This document shows, one piece after another, positions 1 to 6,601 of a stretch of DNA of 16,522 nt; within the stretch, counting starts at the first letter, position 1, and each line of letters starts with the position of its first letter. The position numbers and the translations under genes are program-made. This DNA is from CBDUQI01 sp965369325. GTDB lineage: Bacteria > Pseudomonadota > Gammaproteobacteria > Steroidobacterales > JBCBZW01. Where the stretch lies: assembly GCA_965369325.1 (NCBI GenBank), contig CBDUQI010000129.1:1-16522 (forward strand), given 5' to 3'. A model generated the notes under the pieces. That model made no database searches. It saw nothing but the letters and a program-made list of their open reading frames with translations, and was not told where the DNA came from.

Positions 1-14
1 GTATAAATAAACAG
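1..14 (+). promoter_or_regulatory. LexA (SOS) box, truncated by the window edge
   Basis: The first 14 bases read GT, then ATAAATAA, then ACAG, followed by TA. This is the gammaproteobacterial LexA operator CTGT-N8-ACAG with its first two bases outside the window. The AT-rich centre matches the consensus ATATATAT at six of eight positions, and the trailing TA also matches. It lies 28 bases before the dnaE2 start, and the TATAAA inside it could serve as a -10 element, so LexA would block the promoter directly. DnaE2/ImuC genes are known SOS genes, which supports the call. The missing CT cannot be confirmed here. Confidence 0.7.
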
Positions 15-42
15 TATTGCCAATCGCGTAGCCCGACTGCCC

Positions 43-3000
43 ATGAATTGCCCTTACGCTGAGCTTCATTGCCTCAGCAATTTCAGCTTCTTACGTGGTG
101 CCTCACAGCCAGAGGAGCTGGTGGCACAGGCCGCCGCACTGGGCTATAGCGCGCTCGCGATCACTGACGAGTGCTCGGTGGCTGGGGTGGTCCGGGCGCA
201 TGGTGCAGCCAAAGAACATTCGCTCAAGCTCATTATCGGCAGTGAGTTTCGCCTGAGTTGTGGTTTGCACCTGGTGGTGCTGGCCACCAGCCGGCGCGGC
301 TACGGCGGCTTGTGTGAGTTGATCAGTATTGGCCGGCGCAGCGCGCCCAAGGGGCAGTACCGGTTGGGCCGCGGCGACTTTGTGCAGTGTCACCTGTTGG
401 AATGTCTGGCGCTCTGGGTGCCGGGTGACACGGCAGCGCCAGAGCAGGGGCAGTGGATCGGCAGTATGTTCCCGGACCGCAGCTGGTTGGGCGTGCAGTT
501 GCTGGCCGCCGGCGATGATCGGGCGCGCCTGCAACGCCTGAGCGCCCTGGGCGAGCAACTGGCGCTGCCGCTGGTGGCCTGTGGCGATGTGCATATGCAT
601 GTGCGCGGTCGTCGCGCGCTGCAAGATACGCTCACTGCCATCCGCTTAAAGTGCACCGTGGCCAGTGCCGGGCTGGCGCTGTTCCCCAACGGCGAGCGTC
701 ATCTGCGTCCGCCTCAGCAGTTAATGCGAATCTACCCGCAAGCCCTGCTGGGGCAAACAGTGGAGATTGCCGGGCGCTGCCAATTTTCGCTGGATGAGCT
801 GCGCTATGAGTACCCGCATGAGCTGGTGCCCGATGGGGAAACGGCTAGTAGTTACTTGCGCCGGCTGACCCTGCAGGGCATGGCGCAGCGCTGGCCGCAG
901 GGCGTGCCTGTCAGCGTGCAGAGCCAAGTTGAGTATGAGCTTAAGCTCATTAGCGAGCTGGCCTACGAGCCATTTTTTCTCACTGTACACGATGTTGTTC
1001 ACTATGCCCGCAGCCAGGGCATTCTGTGCCAGGGCCGGGGTTCGGCGGCCAACTCTGCGGTGTGTTATTGCCTGAAGATTACGGCCGTTGATCCGGGCCG
1101 CATGTCCATGCTGTTCGAGCGCTTTATTTCCAAAGAGCGGAACGAGCCGCCGGATATTGATGTGGACTTTGAGCACGAACGCCGTGAAGAGGTGATCCAG
1201 TACATTTACACCAAGTACGGGCGCCAGCGTGCGGCGCTGGCCGCCACGGTGATCAGTTATCGCCCGCGCAGTGCTTTGCGCGATGTAGGCAAAGCGCTGG
1301 GGTTCGACCCGTTGCAGCTTGAACGTCTGAGTGGCGCTATCCAATGGTGGGACGGCAGTACGGTGGCCGATGAACGGGTGCGTGAGGCCGGTTTTGATCC
1401 GCACAATACGCTGGTGCAGCGCTTGCTGATTCTGGTGCGAACGGTGCTCGGGTTTCCACGGCATTTATCGCAACACGTCGGCGGCTTTGTGATCTCTGAA
1501 GGGCCGTTAAATCAACTGGTGCCGGTGGAAAATGCCAGCATGCCCGAGCGCACGGTAATTCAATGGGATAAGGACGATCTGGAGGCCCTGGGGTTGCTCA
1601 AAGTAGACGTGCTGGCCCTGGGGATGCTGAGTGCGATTCGCCGTGCGTTCGATCTGGTGGGACGTTATCGTCGCTTGCAGCGCCCATTAACCCTGGCCAG
1701 TGTGCCCAGCGAAGACCCTAAGGTTTACGACATGATCTGCGAAGCCGATACGGTAGGCGTTTTTCAGATCGAGTCGCGGGCGCAGATGAGCATGCTGCCC
1801 CGATTGCGCCCACGTAATTATTACGATCTGGTGATCGAGGTGGCGATTGTTCGCCCTGGCCCGATCCAGGGCGATATGGTGCATCCGTACCTGCGCAGGC
1901 GTAATGGCGAGGAGGCCGTCAGCTACCCCAGCGATGCGGTGCGCGAGGTACTGGAGCGCACGCTGGGTGTGCCGATTTTTCAGGAACAGGTGATGCAACT
2001 GGCAGTGGTGGCCGCGGGCTTTACACCCGGGGAGGCCGACCGCTTGCGCCGGGCGATGGCGGCCTGGAAGCGCCAAGGTGGCCTGGGCCCGTTTGAGGAC
2101 AAGCTTATCCGCGGCATGCGCGAGCGTGGCTACACACAAGACTTTGCCCAGCGTATCTTTCGCCAGATTACCGGTTTTGGTGAATACGGGTTTCCTGAGT
2201 CGCACTCGGCCAGCTTCGCATTGCTGGTGTATGTGTCGGCCTGGCTTAAGTGCCATGAGCCGGCCGCCTTTGCTGCCGCCCTCATTAACAGCCAGCCAAT
2301 GGGGTTCTATGCGCCTTCCCAGTTAATCCAGGATGCCCGCCGCCACGGTGTGCAGGTGCGGGCTGTAGACGTATTGAGTAGTGACTGGGACTGCACATTG
2401 GAGCGTACCCTGGGCGGCGCCCCGGCCCTGCGACTGGGCCTGCGGACGATCAAGGGCTTGACCGAGGAGGCCGGTGAGCAGGTGGTGCAGTTACGCCGCC
2501 GCGGCACGCTCACCAGTGTGCAGGCACTTGCCACCGGGGCCAGGCTGAACAAGCGGGCGCTGGACGCGCTAGCTGCGGCCGATGCGCTGCGGGCGCTGGC
2601 GGGGCATCGTCACCGGGCGCGCTGGGATGTGTCAGGTATCGAGCAGAATACAGATTTGCTGGCGGACGCCGGGATTGCTGAGGGTATCGCGCTGTTGCGC
2701 CGGCCCAGTGAAGGGCAGAGCGTTGTGGCGGACTACTCAACATTGGGCTTCACTCTGCGCTCTCATCCGCTAGCGCTGCTGCGCACGCAGTTAGACAAGC
2801 GGCGCATCCATACCAGTCAGGCCTTGTGGGAGTTGCCGAACGGGTGCAGTGTGCGCACCGCCGGCCTGGTGACGACGCGCCAGCGCCCAGGCACTGCCAG
2901 CGGAGTCACCTTTGTGACGCTGGAGGATGAGGCCGGGCATGTGAATATCATCGTATGGTCCAAGCTGGGCGAGACGCAGCGTAAAGTGTTGCTGGGCGCA

Positions 3001-3126
3001 CAGTTAATGATGGTAAGGGGCACTGTGCAGCGCGAGAGCGGTGTGCTGCACATAGTGGCCGCGCGGTTGGAGGACTACAGCTCGATGCTGGGCGGGCTTG
3101 TTACGCAGTCGCGCGATTTTCGCTAA
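43..3126 (+). CDS. dnaE2: Error-prone DNA polymerase III alpha subunit DnaE2 (ImuC)
   Basis: This is a C-family DNA polymerase that carries out damage-induced mutagenic translesion synthesis, working in other bacteria with ImuA and ImuB. The 1027-residue length is normal for DnaE2. An N-terminal PHP domain begins with the typical AELHCLSNFSFLRGAS stretch. The three palm aspartates are visible: D371 and D373 in PPDIDVDF, and D522 in KVDVLALG. A helix-hairpin-helix segment lies around 780-850, and an OB fold around 910-1000 (from SVRTAGLVTTRQRPG to the end of the LEDEAG and RGTVQ strands). The C-terminus SRDFR resembles the family ending SRDFH. The start is ATG 43: the frame is closed by a stop at 4-6, no other ATG lies before the PHP motif, and the ribosome site is weak. 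A LexA box immediately upstream implies SOS control. No imuA or imuB is visible, but only 42 bases are available upstream. The replicative DnaE1 is longer (about 1160 residues) and lacks this start motif. Confidence 0.96.
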   Translation: MNCPYAELHCLSNFSFLRGASQPEELVAQAAALGYSALAITDECSVAGVVRAHGAAKEHSLKLIIGSEFRLSCGLHLVVLATSRRGYGGLCELISIGRRSAPKGQYRLGRGDFVQCHLLECLALWVPGDTAAPEQGQWIGSMFPDRSWLGVQLLAAGDDRARLQRLSALGEQLALPLVACGDVHMHVRGRRALQDTLTAIRLKCTVASAGLALFPNGERHLRPPQQLMRIYPQALLGQTVEIAGRCQFSLDELRYEYPHELVPDGETASSYLRRLTLQGMAQRWPQGVPVSVQSQVEYELKLISELAYEPFFLTVHDVVHYARSQGILCQGRGSAANSAVCYCLKITAVDPGRMSMLFERFISKERNEPPDIDVDFEHERREEVIQYIYTKYGRQRAALAATVISYRPRSALRDVGKALGFDPLQLERLSGAIQWWDGSTVADERVREAGFDPHNTLVQRLLILVRTVLGFPRHLSQHVGGFVISEGPLNQLVPVENASMPERTVIQWDKDDLEALGLLKVDVLALGMLSAIRRAFDLVGRYRRLQRPLTLASVPSEDPKVYDMICEADTVGVFQIESRAQMSMLPRLRPRNYYDLVIEVAIVRPGPIQGDMVHPYLRRRNGEEAVSYPSDAVREVLERTLGVPIFQEQVMQLAVVAAGFTPGEADRLRRAMAAWKRQGGLGPFEDKLIRGMRERGYTQDFAQRIFRQITGFGEYGFPESHSASFALLVYVSAWLKCHEPAAFAAALINSQPMGFYAPSQLIQDARRHGVQVRAVDVLSSDWDCTLERTLGGAPALRLGLRTIKGLTEEAGEQVVQLRRRGTLTSVQALATGARLNKRALDALAAADALRALAGHRHRARWDVSGIEQNTDLLADAGIAEGIALLRRPSEGQSVVADYSTLGFTLRSHPLALLRTQLDKRRIHTSQALWELPNGCSVRTAGLVTTRQRPGTASGVTFVTLEDEAGHVNIIVWSKLGETQRKVLLGAQLMMVRGTVQRESGVLHIVAARLEDYSSMLGGLVTQSRDFR

Positions 3127-3149
3127 GGCTCGGGGCAGCCGATGCTCGG

Positions 3150-3169
3150 GCCCGGCCCTGAGGCCGGGC
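3150..3169. terminator. GC-rich hairpin between convergent genes
   Basis: Perfect 8-bp arms GCCCGGCC and GGCCGGGC enclose the loop CTGA, 23 bases after the dnaE2 stop and before the convergent small gene's stop. Neither strand has a T-run after it, so it may end transcription inefficiently or act mainly as an mRNA 3' stabiliser. The position between two convergent genes favours a bidirectional terminator role. Confidence 0.45.
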
Positions 3170-3177
3170 CGGGTGTG

Positions 3178-3196
3178 TGCGCCGTAAACCGGCGCA
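3178..3196 (-). terminator. Hairpin just after the small acidic gene
   Basis: Seven-bp arms TGCGCCG and CGGCGCA with a five-base loop begin one base beyond the stop codon of the minus-strand gene ending at 3198. There is no T-run. Together with the hairpin at 3150-3169 it makes a double stem-loop at the convergent junction, a plausible but unproven 3' end signal. Confidence 0.35.
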
Positions 3197-3197
3197 G

Positions 3198-3452
3198 TTA
3201 CTCGTACAGACCCAGCGAGAATTCATCCTCCTCGTTGTCAAAGTCCTTCAGATCCCGCTCCAGGCGTTTGCGCTCCAGCAGGTCTTCTATGCGACCGCGT
3301 GCGCTGTGCAGTTGCGCCTCGCCCGGTTCGCGCAGCGATTCCAGCTCCTTGGCAATGAGCTCATGATCGAATAAATCAGTATCCGTGAACTCCTCTTCGT
3401 CCACGTCTACCACAAACTCATTGTTGTCAGCTTTGTCCGCGTTGATGTCCAT
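3198..3452 (-). CDS. Small, very acidic protein of unknown function
   Basis: The product is an 84-residue soluble protein with no signal peptide or membrane segment. The N-terminal half is dominated by Asp and Glu (for example VDVDEEEFTDTDLFD). A charged helix follows, containing ARGRIEDLLERKRLERDLKDF, and the tail is acidic. The frame is open back to an ATG at 3479, but the internal ATG at 3452 is preferred because a strong GGAGGG ribosome site sits 9 bases before it. That site would lie inside the coding region of the longer form (93 residues). The helix recalls short proteins of the PA3496 type found in Pseudomonas and relatives, but I cannot confirm family membership from sequence alone. 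It stands alone, convergent with dnaE2 and separated from the gsp operon by about 300 bases. Confidence 0.72.
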   Translation of the reverse strand: MDINADKADNNEFVVDVDEEEFTDTDLFDHELIAKELESLREPGEAQLHSARGRIEDLLERKRLERDLKDFDNEEDEFSLGLYE

Positions 3453-3752
3453 GCCGCGATGCCCTCCAATATCGAACACTGGCTAAGCGCAAGCTAACAA
3501 GCTTGCGTTACTGTTCTATGTAATAGGTGTGGTGAACGCGCGCAGCGCGCCAGGTCACAATGCGCAAGCCCAGAACGCAGTCTTGGGTTGGACATAAGCG
3601 TGGAAGGTGGAGCAATGCTCAATTTTGTGCAGATCCGCTCAGGGATCAGGCATCGCGGCCGATAGCAGAGGGCTCACAAACATAAACGCCGCCCCATCAG
3701 CCCGATGAGAGGCCACCCAAGTAGGAGGCCTTTGAAGAGGATAGGTACGGCG
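3453..3752. other. Non-coding, hairpin-rich gap between gspF and the small acidic gene
   Basis: No convincing open reading frame is present. Several small inverted repeats line up here: CGCAAGCT-AACA-AGCTTGCG (3488-3507), GCGCGC-A-GCGCGC (3538-3550), GAGC-AAT-GCTC (3610-3620) and GATCC/GGATC (about 3632-3648), besides the larger fold at 3685-3754. The stretch must hold the promoter of the minus-strand small gene and the 3' end of the gspCDEF transcript. I see no strong -35/-10 pair for the former. Confidence 0.5.
3488..3507. repeat. Perfect 8-bp inverted repeat upstream of the small acidic gene
   Basis: CGCAAGCT and AGCTTGCG are separated by AACA, 35 bases before the preferred start of the minus-strand gene at 3452. 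On the plus strand it is followed by TTACTGTT, and on the minus strand by CTTAG, so neither side has a proper T-run. It could be the end of gspF read-through transcripts, a 5' leader hairpin or a protein-binding palindrome. The sequence does not decide. Confidence 0.4.
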
Positions 3753-3754
3753 TT
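3685..3754 (-). terminator. Branched fold at the 3' end of the gsp operon
   Basis: Arms AACGCCG (3685-3691) and CGGCGTT (3748-3754) can close a stem that takes in the last bases of gspF, including part of its stop codon. Inside are a second hairpin, AGGCC (3710-3714) with GGCCT (3727-3731), and a short CATC/GATG pairing (about 3695-3707). On the minus transcript the closing stem ends in TTTATGTTTG, a loose U-rich tail. The fold is therefore a candidate terminator or mRNA-stabilising 3' structure for gspCDEF. Free energy was not calculated. Confidence 0.4.
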
Positions 3755-4973
3755 ATTGGATCAGCGTGTTCAGCTCAAAGATAGGCAGCAGAATGGCGAC
3801 CACAATGAGCAACACCACGCCGCCCATGCCGAGAATGACCATCGGTTCCATGATGCCAAGCAGAGTGGCCATGATGGTGTCCATCTCCCGCTCCTGGTTG
3901 TCGGCGGCCCGCTCCAGCATGTCTTCCAGTTTACCACTGGCTTCGCCACTCTTAATCAAGTGGATAGTCATGGGCGGGAACAGTTTACGTTGCCCCAGCG
4001 ACTGGCCGATGGGTGCACCTTCGCGTACCCGAAGCGACGCTTCCTCGACGCTTTCTGCCATCGGGATATTGGTGATGACCTCACCGGCAATACGCATGGC
4101 ATCCAGCACCGGCACCCCACTGCCTGCGAGGATGCTAAGCGTGCGGGTAAAGCGGGCGGTATTGACGCCGCGGTTCATACGCCCGACTACCGGTACTTTG
4201 AGCAGCATGCGATGGAAGGTACGTTTGGGACCTTTGCGCTGAAGCAAAAAGCGGATACCGAACGACAATGCGATGATGCCAAGCAGGAGCAGCAGCCCAT
4301 TCTCGCGCATGAAATCACTGACGTCGATCAGGATCCGCGTGAGCTGAGGCAACTCTTGGTTGATGTTCTCGAAGACCCCGACCACCTGCGGTACCACATA
4401 GGTCAGCAGCCCGACCACAATACAGATCGACATAATGCTGAGAATGATCGGGTAAATCATGGCGTGCTGAATTTTCTGCCGCAGTATGTGGCGGCTTTCG
4501 GTGTAGTCGGCCAGGCGCTCCAGTACCCCATCCAGGTAACCGGATTGCTCGCCAGCTGCTACCGTCGCGCGATAAATTTCCGGGAATGCCTGTGGGAAGT
4601 CACCCAGGCCATCGGCCAGCGTATGGCCTTCCACCACGCGTGAGCGCACGCCCAGCATGATGCTCTGATTGCGCGTCTTTTCGCTTTGCTCACCCACGGC
4701 CAACAGGGCCTCTTCAAGGGGCAGTCCGGCACGGACCAGCGTAGCCAGCTGGCGCGTGACCATGGCCAGATCCAGCGCGCTCATGCCACGTTGGCCGAAG
4801 GAGAACGTGGCTTTGCTGCGCTTGGCTTCTTTTTGCGCCACTTCGGTGACGTTGAGCGGCAGCAGACTGCGCTCGCGTAGCAGCGCCCTTACCTGCTTGG
4901 CAGTGTCGCCTTCCAGAATGCCTTTGCGCTGTTTGCCGCCAGCGTCGACTGCGGTGTATTCAAATGCTCCCAT
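3753..4973 (-). CDS. gspF: Type II secretion inner-membrane platform protein GspF
   Basis: GspF is the polytopic platform protein of the T2SS. It sits under the pseudopilus and couples to the GspE ATPase. The 406 residues match the family length. The N-terminus MGAFEYTAVDAGGKQRKGILEGDTA is typical, and two cytoplasmic T2SSF domains lie at about 68-190 and 270-393. Membrane segments are visible near 172-194, 226-244 and 376-398. The conserved GEQSGYLDGVLERLADY (first domain) and GEASGKLEDMLERAADNQE (second domain) are both present. The gene starts 6 bases after the gspE stop, so translation is probably coupled. It is the last gene of the operon; no gspG follows. The related pilus protein PilC is excluded by the gspCDE context. 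Confidence 0.96.
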   Translation of the reverse strand: MGAFEYTAVDAGGKQRKGILEGDTAKQVRALLRERSLLPLNVTEVAQKEAKRSKATFSFGQRGMSALDLAMVTRQLATLVRAGLPLEEALLAVGEQSEKTRNQSIMLGVRSRVVEGHTLADGLGDFPQAFPEIYRATVAAGEQSGYLDGVLERLADYTESRHILRQKIQHAMIYPIILSIMSICIVVGLLTYVVPQVVGVFENINQELPQLTRILIDVSDFMRENGLLLLLGIIALSFGIRFLLQRKGPKRTFHRMLLKVPVVGRMNRGVNTARFTRTLSILAGSGVPVLDAMRIAGEVITNIPMAESVEEASLRVREGAPIGQSLGQRKLFPPMTIHLIKSGEASGKLEDMLERAADNQEREMDTIMATLLGIMEPMVILGMGGVVLLIVVAILLPIFELNTLIQ

Positions 4974-4979
4974 CTGACG

Positions 4980-6596
4980 CTAGTCTTCGCGGGTGACGCG
5001 TAGAACTTCTTCCAGCGTGGTGACGCCATCCAGCACTCGTCGACGTCCATCGTCGCGGATGCTGTGGGAGTTTTTGCGCGCCTGCCCGGACAGCGCCTGC
5101 TCACTGGCGCCATCGTGAATCATGGTGCGCATTTCGTCATCTACGCTCACCAGCTCGTAGATACCTGTGCGCCCGGCATAGCCGCTGCTGTTGCATTCGA
5201 CGCATCCTTTGGCACGGAACAGCTGGATCTTCTCTTTGGGTTTACGCTTCAGTCGCTCCAACTCACGTGCGCCCGCCTGATAGGGCTCTTTGCAATTCGG
5301 GCAGAGTACGCGCACCAGGCGTTGGGCCAGCACGCCCACCAGACTGGAGGAGAGCAGGAACGGCTCCACTCCCATGTCGCGCAGACGTGTGACCGCGCCG
5401 ACGGCGGTATTGGTATGCAGGGTAGAGAGCACCAGGTGACCGGTGAGTGATGCCTGCACGGCAATCTCCGCAGTTTCCAGATCGCGAATCTCACCCACCA
5501 TCACCACGTCCGGATCCTGACGCAGAATTGCGCGCAGGCCGCGGGCAAAGGTCATATCGACTTTGGTACTTACTTGCGTTTGGCCGATGCCATCAATGTA
5601 GTACTCAATAGGGTCTTCGACCGTCATGATGTTGCGGCTGTCGTTGTTGATTCGCTCGAGCCCCGCGTACAGCGTAGTGGTTTTACCGGAGCCGGTCGGG
5701 CCGGTCACCAGAATAATGCCGTGTGGCTTGTGAATGAGCTCGTCAATGGTGTCCTGGGTGCCGGCCTCCATCCCGAGATTGGAGAGGTCCAGGCGCCCGG
5801 CCTGCTTGTCCAGCAGACGCATCACCACACGCTCGCCGTGCCCGGAGGGCAGGGTAGAGACACGGACGTCCACCGCGCGCCCGGCAATGCGCAGGCTAAT
5901 GCGCCCGTCCTGCGGCAGGCGCTTCTCGGCGATATCCAGCCGCGACATCACCTTAATACGCGACACAATCAGCTGTGATACCGCCCGTTTGGACTGCAGC
6001 ACTTCGCGCATCACGCCATCCACTCGAAAGCGCACGACCAGACGGTTCTCGAACGGTTCAACGTGAATGTCCGAGGCGTTCTCTTTAACCGCTTGGGTCA
6101 GCACAGCGTTAATCAGACGAATAATCGGGGCGTCGTCCTCGCTCTCCAGCAGATCGGAAGGTTCGGGCAGCGCCTGCGCCACCATCAGCAGATCGTTCTC
6201 CCCTTCCAGCCCTTCGACCATTATTTGCCGGGCACTATTGGAGCCGCTCTCATACGCTTCGCGCAGCATGAGATCAAACTTGCCTTCGTTGACCGCTTCC
6301 AGCGAAATCGGACGCCGGGTGTAGCGACGTACTTCCGCCAACGTCGCTGGCGACAGCCCGCGTAAATACACGGCACTGGCTGAGCTTTCGGTGATCTCGG
6401 TGACCAGAATGCCGTGCCGTTTGGCGAACGCGAAGGGTAGGGTGCGCGATTCGCTGGGATGCTCGGGCAATGGCGATAGTGGGTCCGGCTCCAGCGCCAG
6501 CGTGAGTTCTGGCTGCTCCTCCAGATGCGTGGTGAGCGAGGGCTCGAACGCCGCTTCTGCGGCGTCCTCAAGGTCCGTGCCTGGCTCGTCTGCCAT
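4980..6596 (-). CDS. gspE: Type II secretion cytoplasmic ATPase GspE
   Basis: GspE is the secretion ATPase that drives pseudopilus assembly from the cytoplasmic face. In order, the protein shows an acidic, proline-containing N-terminal tail (1-50), an N1E domain (about 60-115), an Asp-box region with SDIHVEP (175-181), Walker A GPTGSGKT (299-306), an atypical Walker B DVVMVGEIRD (363-372), a His-containing STLHTN (391-396) and a zinc-binding four-cysteine motif, C432-x2-C435 and C465-x2-C468. The 538 residues are somewhat more than the usual 500 or so; the excess is the acidic N-terminal tail. The ribosome site GGAGGAG lies inside the end of gspD, 5 bases of intergenic sequence separate the genes, and the start at 6596 is well supported. 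The cysteine motif and the gsp context argue against PilB. Confidence 0.96.
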   Translation of the reverse strand: MADEPGTDLEDAAEAAFEPSLTTHLEEQPELTLALEPDPLSPLPEHPSESRTLPFAFAKRHGILVTEITESSASAVYLRGLSPATLAEVRRYTRRPISLEAVNEGKFDLMLREAYESGSNSARQIMVEGLEGENDLLMVAQALPEPSDLLESEDDAPIIRLINAVLTQAVKENASDIHVEPFENRLVVRFRVDGVMREVLQSKRAVSQLIVSRIKVMSRLDIAEKRLPQDGRISLRIAGRAVDVRVSTLPSGHGERVVMRLLDKQAGRLDLSNLGMEAGTQDTIDELIHKPHGIILVTGPTGSGKTTTLYAGLERINNDSRNIMTVEDPIEYYIDGIGQTQVSTKVDMTFARGLRAILRQDPDVVMVGEIRDLETAEIAVQASLTGHLVLSTLHTNTAVGAVTRLRDMGVEPFLLSSSLVGVLAQRLVRVLCPNCKEPYQAGARELERLKRKPKEKIQLFRAKGCVECNSSGYAGRTGIYELVSVDDEMRTMIHDGASEQALSGQARKNSHSIRDDGRRRVLDGVTTLEEVLRVTRED

Positions 6597-6601
6597 AACG
6601 C

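Noticed and set aside
3705..4643. Open frame of 312 codons on the + strand opposite gspF
   Set aside because: It mirrors gspF in the antisense frame, has no ribosome site, and its translation is His/Gln/Asp-rich without any family motif. GspF is certain, so this is a shadow of high-GC codon usage.
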